Shown: positions 26,057 through 40,245, counted from the stretch's first letter. The stretch is DNA of 64,000 nt from Sipunculus nudus (GCA_026874595.1 CM049322.1:5067900-5131899); one strand, 5' to 3'. A program made the numbers and translations. The notes: a model not told the origin generated them from the sequence alone.

Positions 26057-26857
26057 TTATCTACCCTTCCATATATTTAATACCTTCTTCAAATTTTCAA
26101 GGCATCTGTTAAAATTAAGCTCGTCCACAATTTTCTGGTTATATGAATAATATATACCAAGTATTTTCATGGCGTCCTGTATTAAATTTACTAATTTAAG
26201 TTGGAATGGATTATCAGCTTTATTTTTCCATTTACCCATCCATGCAATTTCATACTTACCCAGATTTATTTTCAATGAAGAATATGTCGAATATACATCA
26301 AATATAGCGAGAACATTATGTAAAGAATCAAGGTCTTTTAAAAACAAGGTTGTATCATCGGCGTACATACACATCTTAACTTCTAAGTTATTTATCTTTA
26401 TTCCTTTTACCCTCTCATTCTTCCTTATCATTTCCCCCAATAATTCCAGTAAGAGTATAAATAAATATGGTGCTAAAGGGTCACCCTGACGGGTACCCCT
26501 CCTAAGAGTAAAATATTCTGAACTAAATCCATTATTTAACACCGTACTTTGAACATGGTTATGCAAAAGTTTATTCCATCGACGAAAAGACTCTCCAAAA
26601 CCGTATTTTTCCAATACCGAAATCATAAAATTATGATCTAAATTATCAAAAGCATATTCAAAGTCTGCTCCTACTAGAAGCCCACCCATATTGTCTTTGT
26701 TTGCATAATATAAAAAATCTGATATTAACCGAACAGGTTCGCCAATAAATCTTTTTTTGACAAAAGCACTTTGATCCATGTGAATAATACCAGGTAACAA
26801 ATTAATAAATCTTTTGACTAATACTTTGCTAATAATCTTAGTATCCACATTCAGCAA
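26057..26857 (-). pseudogene. Second LINE, reverse transcriptase core
   Basis: A 266-codon open segment with the main polymerase motifs: DQSAFVKKRFIGE, GADFEYAFDNLD (motif A), RRGTRQGDPLAPYLFIL (motif B) and CMYADDTTLF (motif C). This is the longest intact piece of either LINE; upstream and downstream frames are broken. Confidence 0.92.
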
Positions 26858-27684
26858 ACTTTTAGGCCGCCAAGCTTTTATTAATCTATTATCTTTCCCC
26901 TTTTTCTCTATAAAGATTATAACTGCTTCACGCTGACTTTAACTCAATTCACCAGTCTCATAAGCTTTATTTACACTATGTAATAAAAGATCGCCCATCT
27001 CTGGAAAAAAGCTCAGGTGAAATTATTTTGTTAACCCGTCGTTTCCAGGGACTTTATTATTTTTCATCTCAAGAAGTTCTTTATGAATTTCCCCTTTTCT
27101 AATAATACCATCACATTTTTCTGTATCTGACTCTTTAAGTTTAGGTAAGTCTATATCTCTTAAAAAGTTAAGCATTTATATTCATTTATGTTTGATTTCC
27201 TTGTATATTTTTTCAGAGTAAAACTGTCTTAAAACCTTCAAAATTTCTGAATGAGTAGTCACTCTTTATTATCAAGTAACAGTTATCTTATTACAGATTT
27301 ATTTTTATTTCTCTTTTCTAAATTAAGAAATTATGTGTAGACTTTTCCCCTTCTTCTATCCATTGTACCCGTGATCGCACAATAATCCCCTTGGTTATTT
27401 TATCATAATATTCTTCAAGCTCCGCTTGGACTAATTGGACTGGTTATTTTCTAAAGTTTGAGAGTTATCTTCTATTTTTTACATTTTCCTCCAGTTGTTT
27501 AAGTCGTTTCCTAGACTGAACAGCTTTTTTCTTACTATCGTTTATAGTAAATTCTCTTATTTTAAATTTTAAATATTCCCATAGCATCTGTGCATTACCA
27601 TTGTTTTCATAATTTTGCTTCCAATGTATTAAATTGTCCCTAATATTTTTTACATAACTTTCATCTTTGAATGAGTTGACACTT

Positions 27685-28464
27685 TCAAAATGAGGGACCA
27701 TGTTTCTGCACAGGGTAGGAGTTAATAATAAGAATTATAGCAGAGTGGTCGGTAGCTACTGCCGGTATTATGTCGCAATCTTTTACAACTGACTGGAGAT
27801 TAGAAGATGTTAAGAAATAATCTAAACGCCTTTGTATAAGTTGACGCGATGATCGCCATGTAAATCTTTTCAAGTCTCATTCCTAACTCGCCATATATCA
27901 CATAAATCGAGTTGGTCCAGCATTGCAAGAACTGCACGAATTGACTTTGATTTAAAGTTATATACATTACCACCATATCCATCTATTTCACTAAAGTGGA
28001 AGTTAAAGTCTCCTCCCCAGAACAACCTTATATCAGTTTCTATGTTAAATTTATTTATGTTCTGGAAAAGATCATAGTAAAACTGTACTTGCTCTGGCTC
28101 TGTGTTGGGAGCGTAGGAATTCACAAAAAGAACTTGGCTTCCTTGGATTAAACAATGTATAATTATAACCCTCCCTTTTGGGTCTATATATTTCTTCAAA
28201 ATCAAGGTCTCTTCCAACTAATATACTTACTCCTGCACTTTTAGATGAACAATGGGCAAAATAACTGTTACCTCGCCACTGATTCTTCCAAACATTTTCA
28301 TTTTTTTCGACTGAGTGGGTTTCCTGTATCATGGAGATTCCCCTGGCCATACTCTGTTTTGATAACCAATTAAACATTTTTCTTCTCTTATAATAGTCCT
28401 GAATACCTCGAACATTTAAAGTAAGAACAGAAAAATTTAATAGATCATCTATTTCCATATACAA
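27685..28464 (-). pseudogene. Second LINE, endonuclease remains
   Basis: Overlapping frames contain LTLNVRGIQDYYKRR, ISMIQETHS, WGGDFNFHFSEIDGYGG and ATDHSAI, the conserved blocks of an AP-type endonuclease. At least two frameshifts separate them (near 28150 and 27890). Confidence 0.88.
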
Positions 28465-28707
28465 TAATCACATGTTGGCTTTCCTTTAATATTCTGGTCA
28501 TTTGAAGTAGCATTAAATAATGTGTACATTTATTACCAAGAAAAAACAGAACATACAAGAATGACATAACTGTAACAATGTGTGTGTGAGCCAATAAGTC
28601 AACATTTGATATATTATGTATGCTGACCAAAACTCAAACAGAATTTCACAGTCACCATGGGTTACCAAACACTGTTATACAGATTAATTTCTTGCTATAT
28701 TTATTCC

Positions 28708-29313
28708 TTAAAACATCATCAAGGACATCACCATACCCAACTTTGTATTGACGCTGGTTATTCTTATTAAGAACAAAAATATTCGAGTCCCATGTCCATG
28801 CTCTCTCCACTCTTGGGTCTGATTATATATATGAAATACTCCAAGCAAGGCATAGCACAAATCATCCACAATAAGCATTTTGGTCCATTTCAGGGCCCGT
28901 CTTTCCCTCATGACTGCCCGTTTATCCTTCCTACGCACAAATCTGACTACTATTGGCCTTGGCTTCTTTGTTCCAGTTTTCGTATATTTTCCCACACGAT
29001 GTACAATATCAATGTCTCTGTCCTCAATTGCAGTTTTTAATTTATGTCTTATCATATCAAGGAAAGCTTTTTTGCAGTTTTCATTTTGTCCCCCTTCAGG
29101 GATACCATAAACCTTGAGGTTTGAACGCCGGCTATATTGTTCATTATCCACGGCTCTCCTCAAGGATTCAGTTACCTTAAGTTCAGCCTGTTTAGCAGCT
29201 TCTTCTGCAACCATTATTTTTTGGCTCAGGGATTTCACTTCAGCTATTAATTGTTCATTCTCATTTTCAAGAACTTCTACCCTCTGAGTCAAGCCTGCAA
29301 CACATTTTCTCAA
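28708..29313 (-). pseudogene. Second LINE, ORF1 (L1 ORF1p-like)
   Basis: 201-codon open segment. Residues 1-60 form a heptad-rich coiled coil (LTQRVEVLENENEQLIAEV). Then comes the typical L1 ORF1 core QYSRRSNLKVYGIPEG and a basic RNA-binding region (KPRPIVVRFVRRKDK). L1 ORF1 proteins are trimeric nucleic-acid chaperones. The coiled coil appears to begin further upstream, and the last 50 residues look frameshifted. Confidence 0.87.
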
Positions 29314-29480
29314 CCGTTCATCAAATTCTTTAATTCAGTCCTCTTTTTGCTCTGAAAGTAGTTTTTTGAGTGTTTCCTCTGATATACCAGCCAACTCTGT
29401 AGTTTTATTTTCACTTTCACTATCCCCTTCTTCTGATAGCCCCTCTAAAAATCCTTTTACTTTTTTGTAATCCCGTGGTG

Positions 29481-32284
29481 AAAGTTATCGTTTCGTCCTA
29501 ATATGAACTACCGTGAAAGGGGACAAATCAATATATTTTCATGTTTACAATGAGGCGTAAAATATATCCCTAAAGCTTGCATCTTATCTATCTGTAAAGA
29601 AGTGTGGATAAATATGTATACTTTGAATGAGAAAAAAAAACGAAATATTCCGTAAGTTTTTACTCAAATTCGATACGTTTGTCTTCGCTGTGTTTAAACT
29701 CACGCGAGGAAGCATTAATGCCTGCCTCTCTTATCACAACAAGGAAGTCATTATTACAAGGAGCTACTTATTTACATTAATCCTGTTCAGCGAAACATTT
29801 TTCAATTTGTCTTTTTATTTTATATGTATCGATGAAAGAAACTAGGCAACGGCGAAGCAAGTTAAGGGGAGTTAAGAATTCTCATTTTTGAGGGTATGTT
29901 TAGCTGTCCACACTAACAATTGCGTATTTTTGGATTCCGTAATGAATCAGACATAAAAAATATTTTGAATGTTAAGGCAGCTCCATTGATAATTGTTTAC
30001 ATATTAAACAACCTTTATAAGCGGAATAACGAGAAATCTCGATATGGGATTATATAATCACAGACCCAATCTGGAGAAACCCCAAAATAATAAAACTATG
30101 AACAGTAAATGTCAGCCGAAGGAACTGCGTACGGAATTTTGTCAGATACGATTTAAATTTTGGACGATGTCTTAGCAGAAAAAGCGCTTTTCCTAAGACG
30201 GGACAATTCCCCAAAATTATCTAGAATGGTGGAAGTACAACGTTTAGTTTGTCCAATTAAGGCCTGGATTATAGCAAGACAATCTGAATAAAAAAATGTT
30301 TTCTTAATTTTAGAACCTGTAACCAGAAAACAGAGGCATATTTTTTTTTTATTTATGACATGCAAATTTATCGTCTATTTTAGTTGACAAATATATATAA
30401 AAATTCAGTTCACAGAAACTCGAATTATATACGTAAAATTGTATGGATGGTAATTAATAAAATCTGATAACGATGAATTGGATATAACATGTCTTTTCAA
30501 TTACACAAGGACTAGTGCAGTATATTGTACTTTATAGTAAACATATATTTAAAATTATTTGTGTATAAATAAAGATAGAAGGAGAGATGGAAAACCGCTT
30601 AGTATATATTAAGTTTATGTACATATTAAGAGTATTATATTGATAATAAATCTATATAAAAGTCAGAATGATATTGAAATATTATTGATAACAGGTTTCA
30701 AATATTATAAGTTCCAGAGCGTTCCAGGTATACCAAATGTATAATGAGGTATTCCCATAGGTATTTGGCGGTCATTGGTACATTGGAGGTGAGATGAGGC
30801 CCTTTTAAGGTAGAATGCGTGCACCATGGCGTGCATATCGTGTAATAAGCAACATGAAAGCAAATTAGTGTTGGTACAGGATGTATTGCTGCAGTACATT
30901 TTTCGTTAACAAAACATTAAACCCAAATAAAAAGTTATTAATAAAGCAAACATAAGGGTGTGCTAACCTTTGGTATGTCTGGGGTAAACATATGGGACTG
31001 CATTTAAAAAGGTAGAAAACTGCCATCTTTCACAATTTTTCATTTCCCATACCTTGTATTGCTTTACTGTTATTACTTTGATTTTTATTAGTAGTAGTAG
31101 TAGTAGTATTATTATTACTATTATTAATATTTTTCATGCTTGTGTCGGGATCTGCCAAGCGTAACTATGATAAAACGACCAAAGAAGAGTGAACAATGCA
31201 CTGCATGAATAAGAAAAAGTAAACATATTTCCATAGACTTCATTTATGACAAATAGGAGTCTGCGAGTTGAGTAGACATATGTTGTTGATGTTTTTAAAG
31301 CCGGGTGCACATTAGACCGATTTTGAGGTAAATAACGTATGGATAATATGAAAGTTTCCTGCAAGATATTTATCCTGCAATGTCCACGAAGTCTAGCAAA
31401 TTTTACGACAAAATGCCATTTGCATAGTATGAACACGAGGAAGATAACGATCTATATGTTGGTTATCTTATTTTTGTGTATTGTTGGGTCATGAGATCGG
31501 GCAAAATGGTGAATGGCACAACAGGTGCATTTAGGTCCGATGATCGTGGGGCGTATACTAACAAAAAGCGCGAAATTTGCCTTAAACATTTACAAAATAT
31601 GTCTCGTCTCGCCTAGTCTCACTGTATGTTTCCTGATACCGATCAACGTCAAACGTCAAAAAGAGGCTAAATCTGCGCCCTGCCTAGATTGTAAAGAACT
31701 GAAATTAACTGGGCCAACCATTTAATATTGTAATTTAATTTCAGTGCCATAAAACTTTTTAATTTAACTTATTTATTTACCTTATTCTAATTTTAATTTT
31801 TCAATTATTAATGTTGAAAGCTTTTGATAAACTCTGAAATCCTCTCTTGCCTTAATAACTTTGATTTATACATATGACTCATATTCACGGTCGGGCCTAA
31901 GTAATATAATACTCCATACATAGAAAAAGTTCTGATCGCTAAAACATTTATTTTTGATGACTGTTACCTTGGATATTTTTACATCAATGGATACCATCCC
32001 GATTTAAAGACTGTACATGTTGGATTTTATTCTAACACAGAAGATTCTTAGAGAATGTTCGATTTCTACATATATTTCATAGACATTAACCAAATAATCA
32101 ACATATATGGGAGCACTTCGTGTTGTTGTCCATGTTACAGAATGGAAACTATTTTCGCTCAGCAGAAAAAAAAATATAATGAAAATGTATATTTTTTATT
32201 AAGGTTACCGGGAAAACCCAGAAAATTTATTGCGATGGCCTTGCGAATTGTTTTATATACTTGTGAATGCCCCGAAAACATTCA
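29481..32284. other. AT-rich stretch without recognised genes
   Basis: Only chance ORFs under 105 codons. A short TAG-repeat microsatellite lies at about 31088-31130. No exon chain, RNA gene or terminal repeat was found. Confidence 0.5.
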
Positions 32285-33820
32285 ATGACATTGGCTCGCA
32301 CGAGTATGCCGCTTACTCTTCTTCTGGCGTATTCAGTATACGCGGTAAGTGCTATTCTCGGTAAATAGAAAGAAATAAAATATTCTTTATGCGAATATGT
32401 ATATATATTCATATTTAAATATATATATATATTACGCATTAACATTTATTTCTTTGTATAAACAATTTTTTTCAAATATTGTAAATTTATATTAAAAGCA
32501 GCAGATGTACTATACATTGCATGATACCAAATGTTGGGCATATCCTGTGTCTGTGATCTTACAAATGTGGCACTTTCAACAATAAAGGCATCGGCCTCTT
32601 TTAAAAACTTAGAACGACGATTTACATGCACGAAAATTATCAGGAGATGTAAATGAACAATGTGTACATTTTAAAATTATATTTGAAGAAAAAACAAATG
32701 TAAAAAACACTTGGGTTATCTTAATATCTTGGACCCCTAAATTATATACCAAGGATATTTGAAAAAAAAATATATCATTAAGATTTTTAAAACTTTCGAT
32801 TTGCCTATAACTTTATAAATAAAGAAACATAAATGATCATTTTATTGAATAGAAGATAATCGGGGCGGAAGTTTACTAACCAACGTATTATTAACCACAG
32901 CCGTCAAAAACTTGCATATTTTTCGGTGATCCATTTTAATTTGTAACTCTTTACTGATTCAAACCGAACATCTGTGCTGACATGACGGGTCAATATGGGC
33001 CAAACCACGCTCTCATGTTTGCCTGCTCCAAGGAAATGTAAAAGGTTTCTTTATTGTACTTTTCCTGTGTGATGCGACGGAATATCCTAGCAAAAGATAT
33101 TTTTTTTTTCATGTGAAAAAAGTTATTATTTTATAGTCGTGTCGCGTTTTAATTACTCTTTGGCAGGACGGGGACACAGTTGCCTAAACATTATCTTATG
33201 ATGAAAGGTAAAATAAATATTTAAGAAATGACATTGAATTTCAAGGTCTGTGAATAAAGACTGATCAAACGAAAACCAACGTAGCATTTGGCCTATGCAA
33301 GATAACAGATTATCTACATTATTACGATAAGATATATTTAGGTCCCTGTAGGTGTTACCTTTTAATGGAAATGTTTATAAACTTGAGATAATCGTTTTCA
33401 GTGTTTAAAACATGGATATTTTAATACTTTCTAGAGAGCAGAGATATTCTTCAAATGCAGAAATTCACTTAAAATATTTTTATTTCAATGTTTAATGATG
33501 TAACGATTTGCATGTATATTCTCAAACTACACTTATTGCCATCATTTCACAATACCTGATCATGTAAGTCATCACATACCTCCTATTGGTTTTTCTGTTA
33601 GCAAAAAAAATCCATGAAAGTGGAAGAATAACACATATGTCCATTTTCCTTAACATAAGACTAATGTCTGTCTTCTAATCCTGCAAGGATGGTTCTTGGG
33701 GTCCAGGATGCTAAAAAATTTGTGGGAACTGTAAAGATTACGTACCGTGTACGATCACTGTCGGAACATGTCCGAAGGGCGTTTGCTCAAACGGTTACAC
33801 GGGAACGAAATGCACATCAG
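32285..33820 (+). pseudogene. Decayed EGF-receptor gene fragment
   Basis: A plausible signal-peptide exon (32285 or 32306 to 32344, ending LLLAYSVYA before gtaagt) is followed 1.3 kb later by an EGF module of the same MEGF type as genes A-C at about 33682-33820 (CKDGSWGPGC ... CGNC ... GTCPKGVCSNGYTG). The module has an in-frame TAA in place of the residue after the third Cys, no acceptor AG at the expected site and gcacgt where a donor should be. So this exon is dead. Whether the signal exon belongs to it is inference. Confidence 0.6.
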
Positions 33821-33822
33821 GC

Positions 33823-36700
33823 ACGTCAATGGATTTTTATGAGAGTTGAGTTCACAGTGTATCAGCAGGTTTACCTTGATAAATGCTGGAAAAATTTTAA
33901 AGATATAAATTAAGACATGAAGACATTTGATTTACTTTATCATGTGGTGTATAGGTTAATTTGCTAACAAATTATATCAAATTATTCAGGAAGGTATCTC
34001 AAAGTTCAAACAGATGGAAGGGTGTATGTTAACAATGCTTCAATAGAAATTTCACATGGTAAATTACCCCTTTGAAAATGCAAATGAGTTTGTATTGTTA
34101 CATAAGTGAAGAAATAAACATTTGTTTGCAGTTGCAGAAAAAAATCGGCCAAGTCTTGTTGTCGCTGTAAATAAGAGAAAAGCAACAAATATTTACACTT
34201 AAGATCATGAAAACCATAGATCTTCAGTTCATTTAGCATAAGTAATATCTAGTTCACTTATTGCTGCAAATATTTTTTAAAAGACACCATACCACTATTA
34301 TGTGTTATGTGTAACTGTTCCCATGCTCTTAGCTTTTACTTTTTCTTGCACTTCTTTTCAATTTCGACTTTTTTAAATATTTAACGTGAAATATTCTGCT
34401 TTCGTTAAATCGCATCATAATAAAGGATCAAGTTAACACTTATGAATTGCAGTGTTTCGATTTCGGTGGTCTCTGAATGCAATGCCGTTTAGGTTTAGGC
34501 ACTTTGGGCTTCATGTTAATTTTTTTTTGCAATGATAGGTTCACACTGCATGTATTCAAAGAATTTTATAGCAGATAGTGAAGATACTGTCGAACAAGAT
34601 CGTGGTGTTTGTTATGGATCAGTGGTAGTGAAGTAGAAGAAAGACCAAAACAGGCATGTTTATGTAACTCATTAAGATCATTACGGAATAAAGCGTCTAG
34701 AGAACCAATAGGACACATCAACCAGCTACAATGAAAATATTCAATGCTTTAGATAGTTACAAAATGCAATTTATTATTTAACAAACGTAAAATTATAAAA
34801 GAACCAAAACAAGCTATTGAAGACTAATGATATTAGCCTTTGTTATTTTTCCAAGTTTAGAGGAATTCGACATGCAGAAGCCAAATTTGCACAATAAACA
34901 TACAGTGGATGCGATAAGAAATGACATTTTGAGAAGAAAAATCAGTCCGAATTAAATTTACATATAAGAATCGGCAATGGTCCATTTAACTCCTTGTAAA
35001 AAAGACGGTCCGTGCATATAAACAAGCGCACAAATATCAGAGATAGCATTGTACACATCCCTTCCTTACTCAGACAAAAAAGAAAGAAATTTATCAAAAC
35101 AAAGATTAGAACGTGTACGATTTAAACTGGTTCCAAATGTCATCAAAGTCAAATTATATGGCACAAGATCCGTGACCAATAAATTTGTTTCAAGCATTCG
35201 CACTCTGAATTATATAAAGCATTCAGTGAAGCATTAGTATATTAACAAAATATAATTTTATTTAAAAACTAAAATCATGATTTCTTTTGGTCAGTTTGTA
35301 TTAGTTTAATGTTATTTCATGCAATTCCATATGATAAGGTTAGTGCTGTTCAATGTATTAAATCATATTTCTTCTTAAACGTTAAGATTATGTTATTATA
35401 TTGAATTAATGCCTGAGTTAACCTGTGAACATAAAGTTGATAATTGGTTGGGACAGTAAGGGGCGTCCGACAGTCCTGGTTGTATATATCGAAAATGTTA
35501 ACTAATCTGACAGGGATTTAACACCCGGGTCTGTTCACATTACAATAGTTTCTCTTGCCAAGGAAACAAGATGGCTACGCATTTAGTTACGTTGGTAGTT
35601 ATTACATCCTTCGTGAGCATACAGAATTATTTATTAATTTGGTAAACGTAATTTTATTATAGCTTCATCCTTTTTCTGTATTTAAACTTATATCGGCATA
35701 AAAAGAAAGGGACTCTAAAGCGTTCGTGCAATTTAGTGAAATGCCTTGGTTAAAATTCATAAATTATATTGGCAATGAATCCCCAAATTCTTTCACAAAG
35801 TAAACACATTCTCGGCTGGTGAATTCCTGCATTTAATCATCTGTTACGAATTCCGGTTTATGATCTCATTCCTTCGCCCTGAAAAAATTGGCCATAGTAA
35901 GAGAGAATGTTTCTTTCGTCTCTGCCGTTAATTCACATAATCGACATGTTCTGGGGGTCATAAAAGCTAAATAAGATAAAATTATGTATTTCTCTCTTTT
36001 TTTAACTAGACTTTTACTTTAATTCTAAATCACAATATCATTTGGTTAAGTGCTGAATGTCATAGATTTACTTTAGGTATCAGATAAGATATAAGTTATC
36101 TGTACACTGACATTTTTTAGCATGTGCAAGTAAAACAATCATGCCTTATATAAAGTTTGTAACCCGAGACTTGAAATAAAGATTAACAATTATTTTAAGC
36201 GGCAGATGCCGGATGTTCTTATTAATGGGGGATTCTTAATATAAAACATAGAAGTTTGATAAAGTTTGAAAAATATAATTAAATGACCCATATTAAAACA
36301 CTGGCAAAGGATAAAGAAAAGATTCATCTTCCATCAATCATATTGATTGTTAAGATTATTTTCAAAATATCTTAAGTTAATTTTGTTAGTAATACTACAA
36401 CTGATAACATTTTTATTCAAGGACATTTGAAGTTTGTAATTTCTTTATATATAGAAAGGAAATTATACTATTATTAATCGAGTGGATTAAAATCATATTT
36501 AAAAAGCACCAAGAAATTAGGAAAATCAGAAAGACATGCCTAGGTCAGCACAAATCGTATTTATAGTATTTAATAATATTTTGAACAAAATGCTCAGTAA
36601 AATTATCAGGATCCGAAAGCGTTATGTATATACAATTGTCCTTTCATAAATACGTGTATGTACGATATAAAGGTGTTATAGTTTTCATCCTTATAATATT
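33823..36700. other. AT-rich stretch without recognised genes
   Basis: No supported exon. An ATG at 35571 opens a 24-codon hydrophobic peptide with a possible gtgagc donor, but no following exon was found. Confidence 0.45.
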
Positions 36701-36708
36701 TAAATATA

Positions 36709-37935
36709 CAGTAGAGCGCCTGTTAACGGTCAATACGTCTATAACGGTCAGATTTTCCGGTCTCGAATTTTCGACCGTTATATTTCATAATCATTTTGTT
36801 GTCAATTACGGTCACTCACCGTATTACGGCCAGGTCTCTCGGTCCCGCAGGCCGGGAAATGCCTAAATTACGGTCAGGAGCAGTGACTCCGTGACATAGG
36901 CTCAACATATCGAGCGGCCACTCCGGACCTCAACATCACTATACAATTGTCCGCTCTTACATATTCCTGGTATTAATGAGTGCCTTGATAAAGGTAACCA
37001 CTCGACCGTGACTGAGTAGTTTGATTGAACGAGCGTGGTACTACCCCCACACAGCCTCAATGTACAATAGTAAGGCATTTGTTCCCACCTGCGTTTATGT
37101 TTGTGAATCAGTCGTGCGAGCCGGATCTTTAACAGGGTGTTTGTCATTTAATAAACGAATGACAACCAGCGGGTCCCGATGATTATGTCATCAGAAAAAC
37201 GTTAGCCAAACTGTGGATCTTTACACTTTCTTTAATGTCCTTGTGAACACGTGCATCAAACGAAAACAGTGCGGAAAAATCGCACAATTTACTCATACAT
37301 GAATATTTATGAAGGAAAAATAAACATGGTTACATGTATTAAATTTTAAGTATATTCTGTCCCAATCATTTTGACCATTATGGCGACCAAGAAAAGACAT
37401 GAACTTGCTCTAAAAAAAAGGTAGACATGATCAGGAAGAATGACGGGAAAAGCAGCCGAAAGCTAGCAGAAATCTTTGGTGTCGGCCGAACTCAAGTTTA
37501 AAACTTACTTAAAAGGATGTGAGAGATCACGGAACAGTATGAAGAAAACGCAAATGCCAGTAGATAAAGGCAGTGTGTATCTACAGGGAATGATAAACTG
37601 GACGATGTCATGTGGCAGTGGTTCAACAAATTTGTACAAATATTATGGATATACAATCTGTTTGTAATTTAATAACAAACTCTGTATTTGTATATATTGT
37701 TGGTAATTGTTATGGGTTGATGTGATTGTAAATATTTTATTTTTTTATTGATAACAATAAGTATACTAATATTCTGTATATACGTTTATTTGGTTTATTG
37801 TAATAAAGATTTGAACTTGGTTTCGTGTTGCATTTTAACCCCTTTTTCCTGGTCAAGTCCTGTATAACGGCCACTCCTGTATTAAGGCCACTTTCATCAA
37901 GTCCCGATGGTGACCGTAATACAGGCGTTCTACTG
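36709..37935 (+). mobile_element. pogo/Tigger-type DNA transposon, internally deleted
   Basis: Inverted ends: CAGTAGAGCGCCTGTTA at 36709 and, on the other strand from 37935, CAGTAGAACGCCTGTATTAC; flanked on both sides by TA, the usual target of the Tc1/mariner-pogo group. Inside, from 37381, a broken plus-strand frame reads MATKKRHELALKKK then SSRKLAEIFGVGRTQV, typical of the CENPB-type helix-turn-helix of Tigger transposases, followed by a remnant NDKLDDVMWQWF after frameshift. The catalytic DDE part is absent, so the copy is non-autonomous. Confidence 0.85.
37381..37668 (+). pseudogene. Tigger transposase N-terminal remnant
   Basis: Helix-turn-helix region with stops (after KKK-like and GRTQV segments) and a frameshift before the NDKLDDVMWQWFNKFVQ-like stretch. 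Only the DNA-binding N-terminus is represented. Confidence 0.75.
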
Positions 37936-38349
37936 TATATATAACACCAGCGAATGTTAACAATGCTGCATACGTGTCACGTATGAGGTCTGTAATTTAT
38001 TTTTCTGGCAGTTAAAGCAATTAATTCAGTTATATATTGTTGTGGTATTGTTCATTTTCAAATATTATCACTTTCTGTATTCTTAGATCTGGGCAAAGAT
38101 AAATTTATGATATAGAAAAAAAACACACAACATTACGTACACAAACCGGGTCACACGGTTGTTGTCAATACTGGAGCGATAAACTAATGACCAATGACGC
38201 TGCATCCACGGGATGATTCAGAGTTATAAGAAGAATTTGAGATCAGGTCTGTGTACCATGCGCTTGTTCAAGTATCTGAATTTTGACCTCTCACATCCGG
38301 CTTGCGACTTTCGGGTTGAGTTGGATGTGCTAGAGCTAAAACCAAGAAA

Positions 38350-38463
38350 ATGAGGGCAGCTGTGTCCGTCCTCCTTGTTTTAGTCTTTTTAAGTCTCTAT
38401 TTTTTAACATTACAAGGAAATAAATGGGGAAAAAACATAAAACTTAATTATTTCGATTCTTAA
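38350..38463 (+). CDS. Small ORF with signal-like N-terminus
   Basis: A 37-codon ORF starting MRAAVSVLLVLVFLSLYFL, which looks like a signal peptide or single membrane helix, followed by a short basic end. No paralogue or following exon was recognised. Could be a first exon or chance. Confidence 0.18.
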   Translation: MRAAVSVLLVLVFLSLYFLTLQGNKWGKNIKLNYFDS

Positions 38464-40245
38464 GAGATTATTTCTTTTTGATCCGGAAAAGTTACAACTA
38501 GAAATGTGCATCCCAATGGATGCTTGCCTTCGCCATGGTAGGCATGGTAGCACGAGTTTTAAAAACTCTATGCAAACACAGTCGGCAAATTCTCAGATAA
38601 CCAAGCTATACTGATGAAGAAGGATCTTCTTTGCCTCCACGTTTTTTTCCCTATTCCCAGGTCCATTCTTGCATAAGTGACTGTAAATTTGTGATTATTC
38701 CGTGATTAATCCGGAGAAGATGCTTGATCATCACCAAAGTCTAACTAATTCTTTGTTGGTCCATTCAAGAAATGCCCTGAAATTTTCAAGAGATTCAGTT
38801 CAAATTTGCGTGACTTATGTAGTGAACAAACACACATAAACGCACGCACGGGATTTAGGGCATATATCTATAATATCCAGCAGGACACAGCATACTAGAT
38901 TATTGCTAACGTTCTAAGTGAGTAAATTTCAGAGGGAATAGAAAATAGACGTGTATGCTCCTATTTGACACAGCCTTATGCCTGAGACATATTATCACTG
39001 AGGCATATTGCTTTGCCATAAAGCATTCAATTTAAATTTAAAAACGGGAGAGTGTACATATATTTGATTAAATAAAAAAATTGTTAATGGTTTTATGCTC
39101 TAGTGGTATATCCATAACGTTGGACAATAATTGAGATGAATGATATTACATATTGTACACATGCACCATACCTACAACTACTGTTGCACAGTTGAAAGAT
39201 TTACCTGTGTCAATTAGCGGAATGCATTTTCTGCTAATTATTACAGGGCTCTAGTTTACTTCATGTATGTCAGATAAATAAAAAACCAGCTCTCCACAAT
39301 CTCACAATGAGAGACAATCAAACAAAAAGCATACTCTTTGCTGTCTTCCTGATAGCCAATGATCAAATTATCCGGAACTCTAAATCCCACACATTAAGCT
39401 AAATGATACACAGCACATGCAATTGTTACTGTTACATGGGAATGCAATGTCCAAAATAAACGTATGAAGAACATTTGAAATAATTGGTGTACTGTGGATT
39501 GAAAACAAGTGTCATTACCAACCCTTTGGACAATAGTGTGTCCCCGCTTTAATATATTAGGTGTTTTCTTACCTTGTTTGTTAACTGTCAAAATATATGC
39601 TTTTGTTGTGCCGTTCTCTGAAATCATGATCTATATTTGTTAAATCTTATAAAAGTACATAGATTGACCAGGTCTTTCTGAACCATCAGCTCTGCACAAG
39701 ACTTAAGAATGAGCTATGAACAGATTTCATGTAACATACACCTGGTTTCACTATTTTTATTGTTACGTCTTTTGCGAATGCTGTTTTTTTTTGGGGGGGG
39801 GGAGGACATCTCTACTCACTTTGCTGAGAAGGGGGATAAAAGTACGATGTATTTCCACTTTAAGAAGAATAAAAGTACATAATTAAGGCAGCGATTTCTG
39901 GAAATATATCGACCACACATAATACTGTTTCTATGTATGTTCCCCACTGATCCTACATATAATGTTGAGAAAATAGAGAATATAGTATGCGTCTTTTCCC
40001 AAATCAATCATCATTAAATGTTGAAATTTAAGTCATTGCAAATTAAGTATTAAAGTCTATTCAAAATATATCTTCATTTCGCCATTAAAAAAGCATGATA
40101 TTGTGAGACGGTATTTGTTCTCCGATTCATACATGACTGTACACTTTTTTTGTAAGTGGTGTAACAGTAAGTGTCGGACGTTTATTTTGCACGAGCGATT
40201 CATAAAATATACTCCTCTTGGAAAATCATTTACACATTTGATATG

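Larger units (their letters stand above)
24608..29480 (-). mobile_element. Decayed L1/Tx1-like LINE, minus strand
   Basis: Both ORFs can be followed on the minus strand: ORF1 (29313-28708), endonuclease (about 28464-27685), reverse transcriptase (about 27150-26057) and a C-terminal knuckle domain (25579-24743), ending in a T-run at 24608-24619 that is the poly(A) tail of the minus strand. Many stops and frameshifts make it inactive. It faces the plus-strand LINE tail to tail and differs from it in sequence, so the two are separate insertions. Confidence 0.92.

Noticed and set aside
28792-29110. Plus-strand ORFs of 76-82 codons
   Set aside because: Antisense shadows of the LINE ORF1 coding sequence.
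35571-35645. Signal-peptide-like start MATHLVTLVVITSF with possible gtgagc donor
   Set aside because: No compatible downstream exon could be found, and hydrophobic short ORFs are common here.
36902-37147. 81-codon minus-strand ORF
   Set aside because: Lies inside the Tigger element, has no known motif and is antisense to the transposase remnant.
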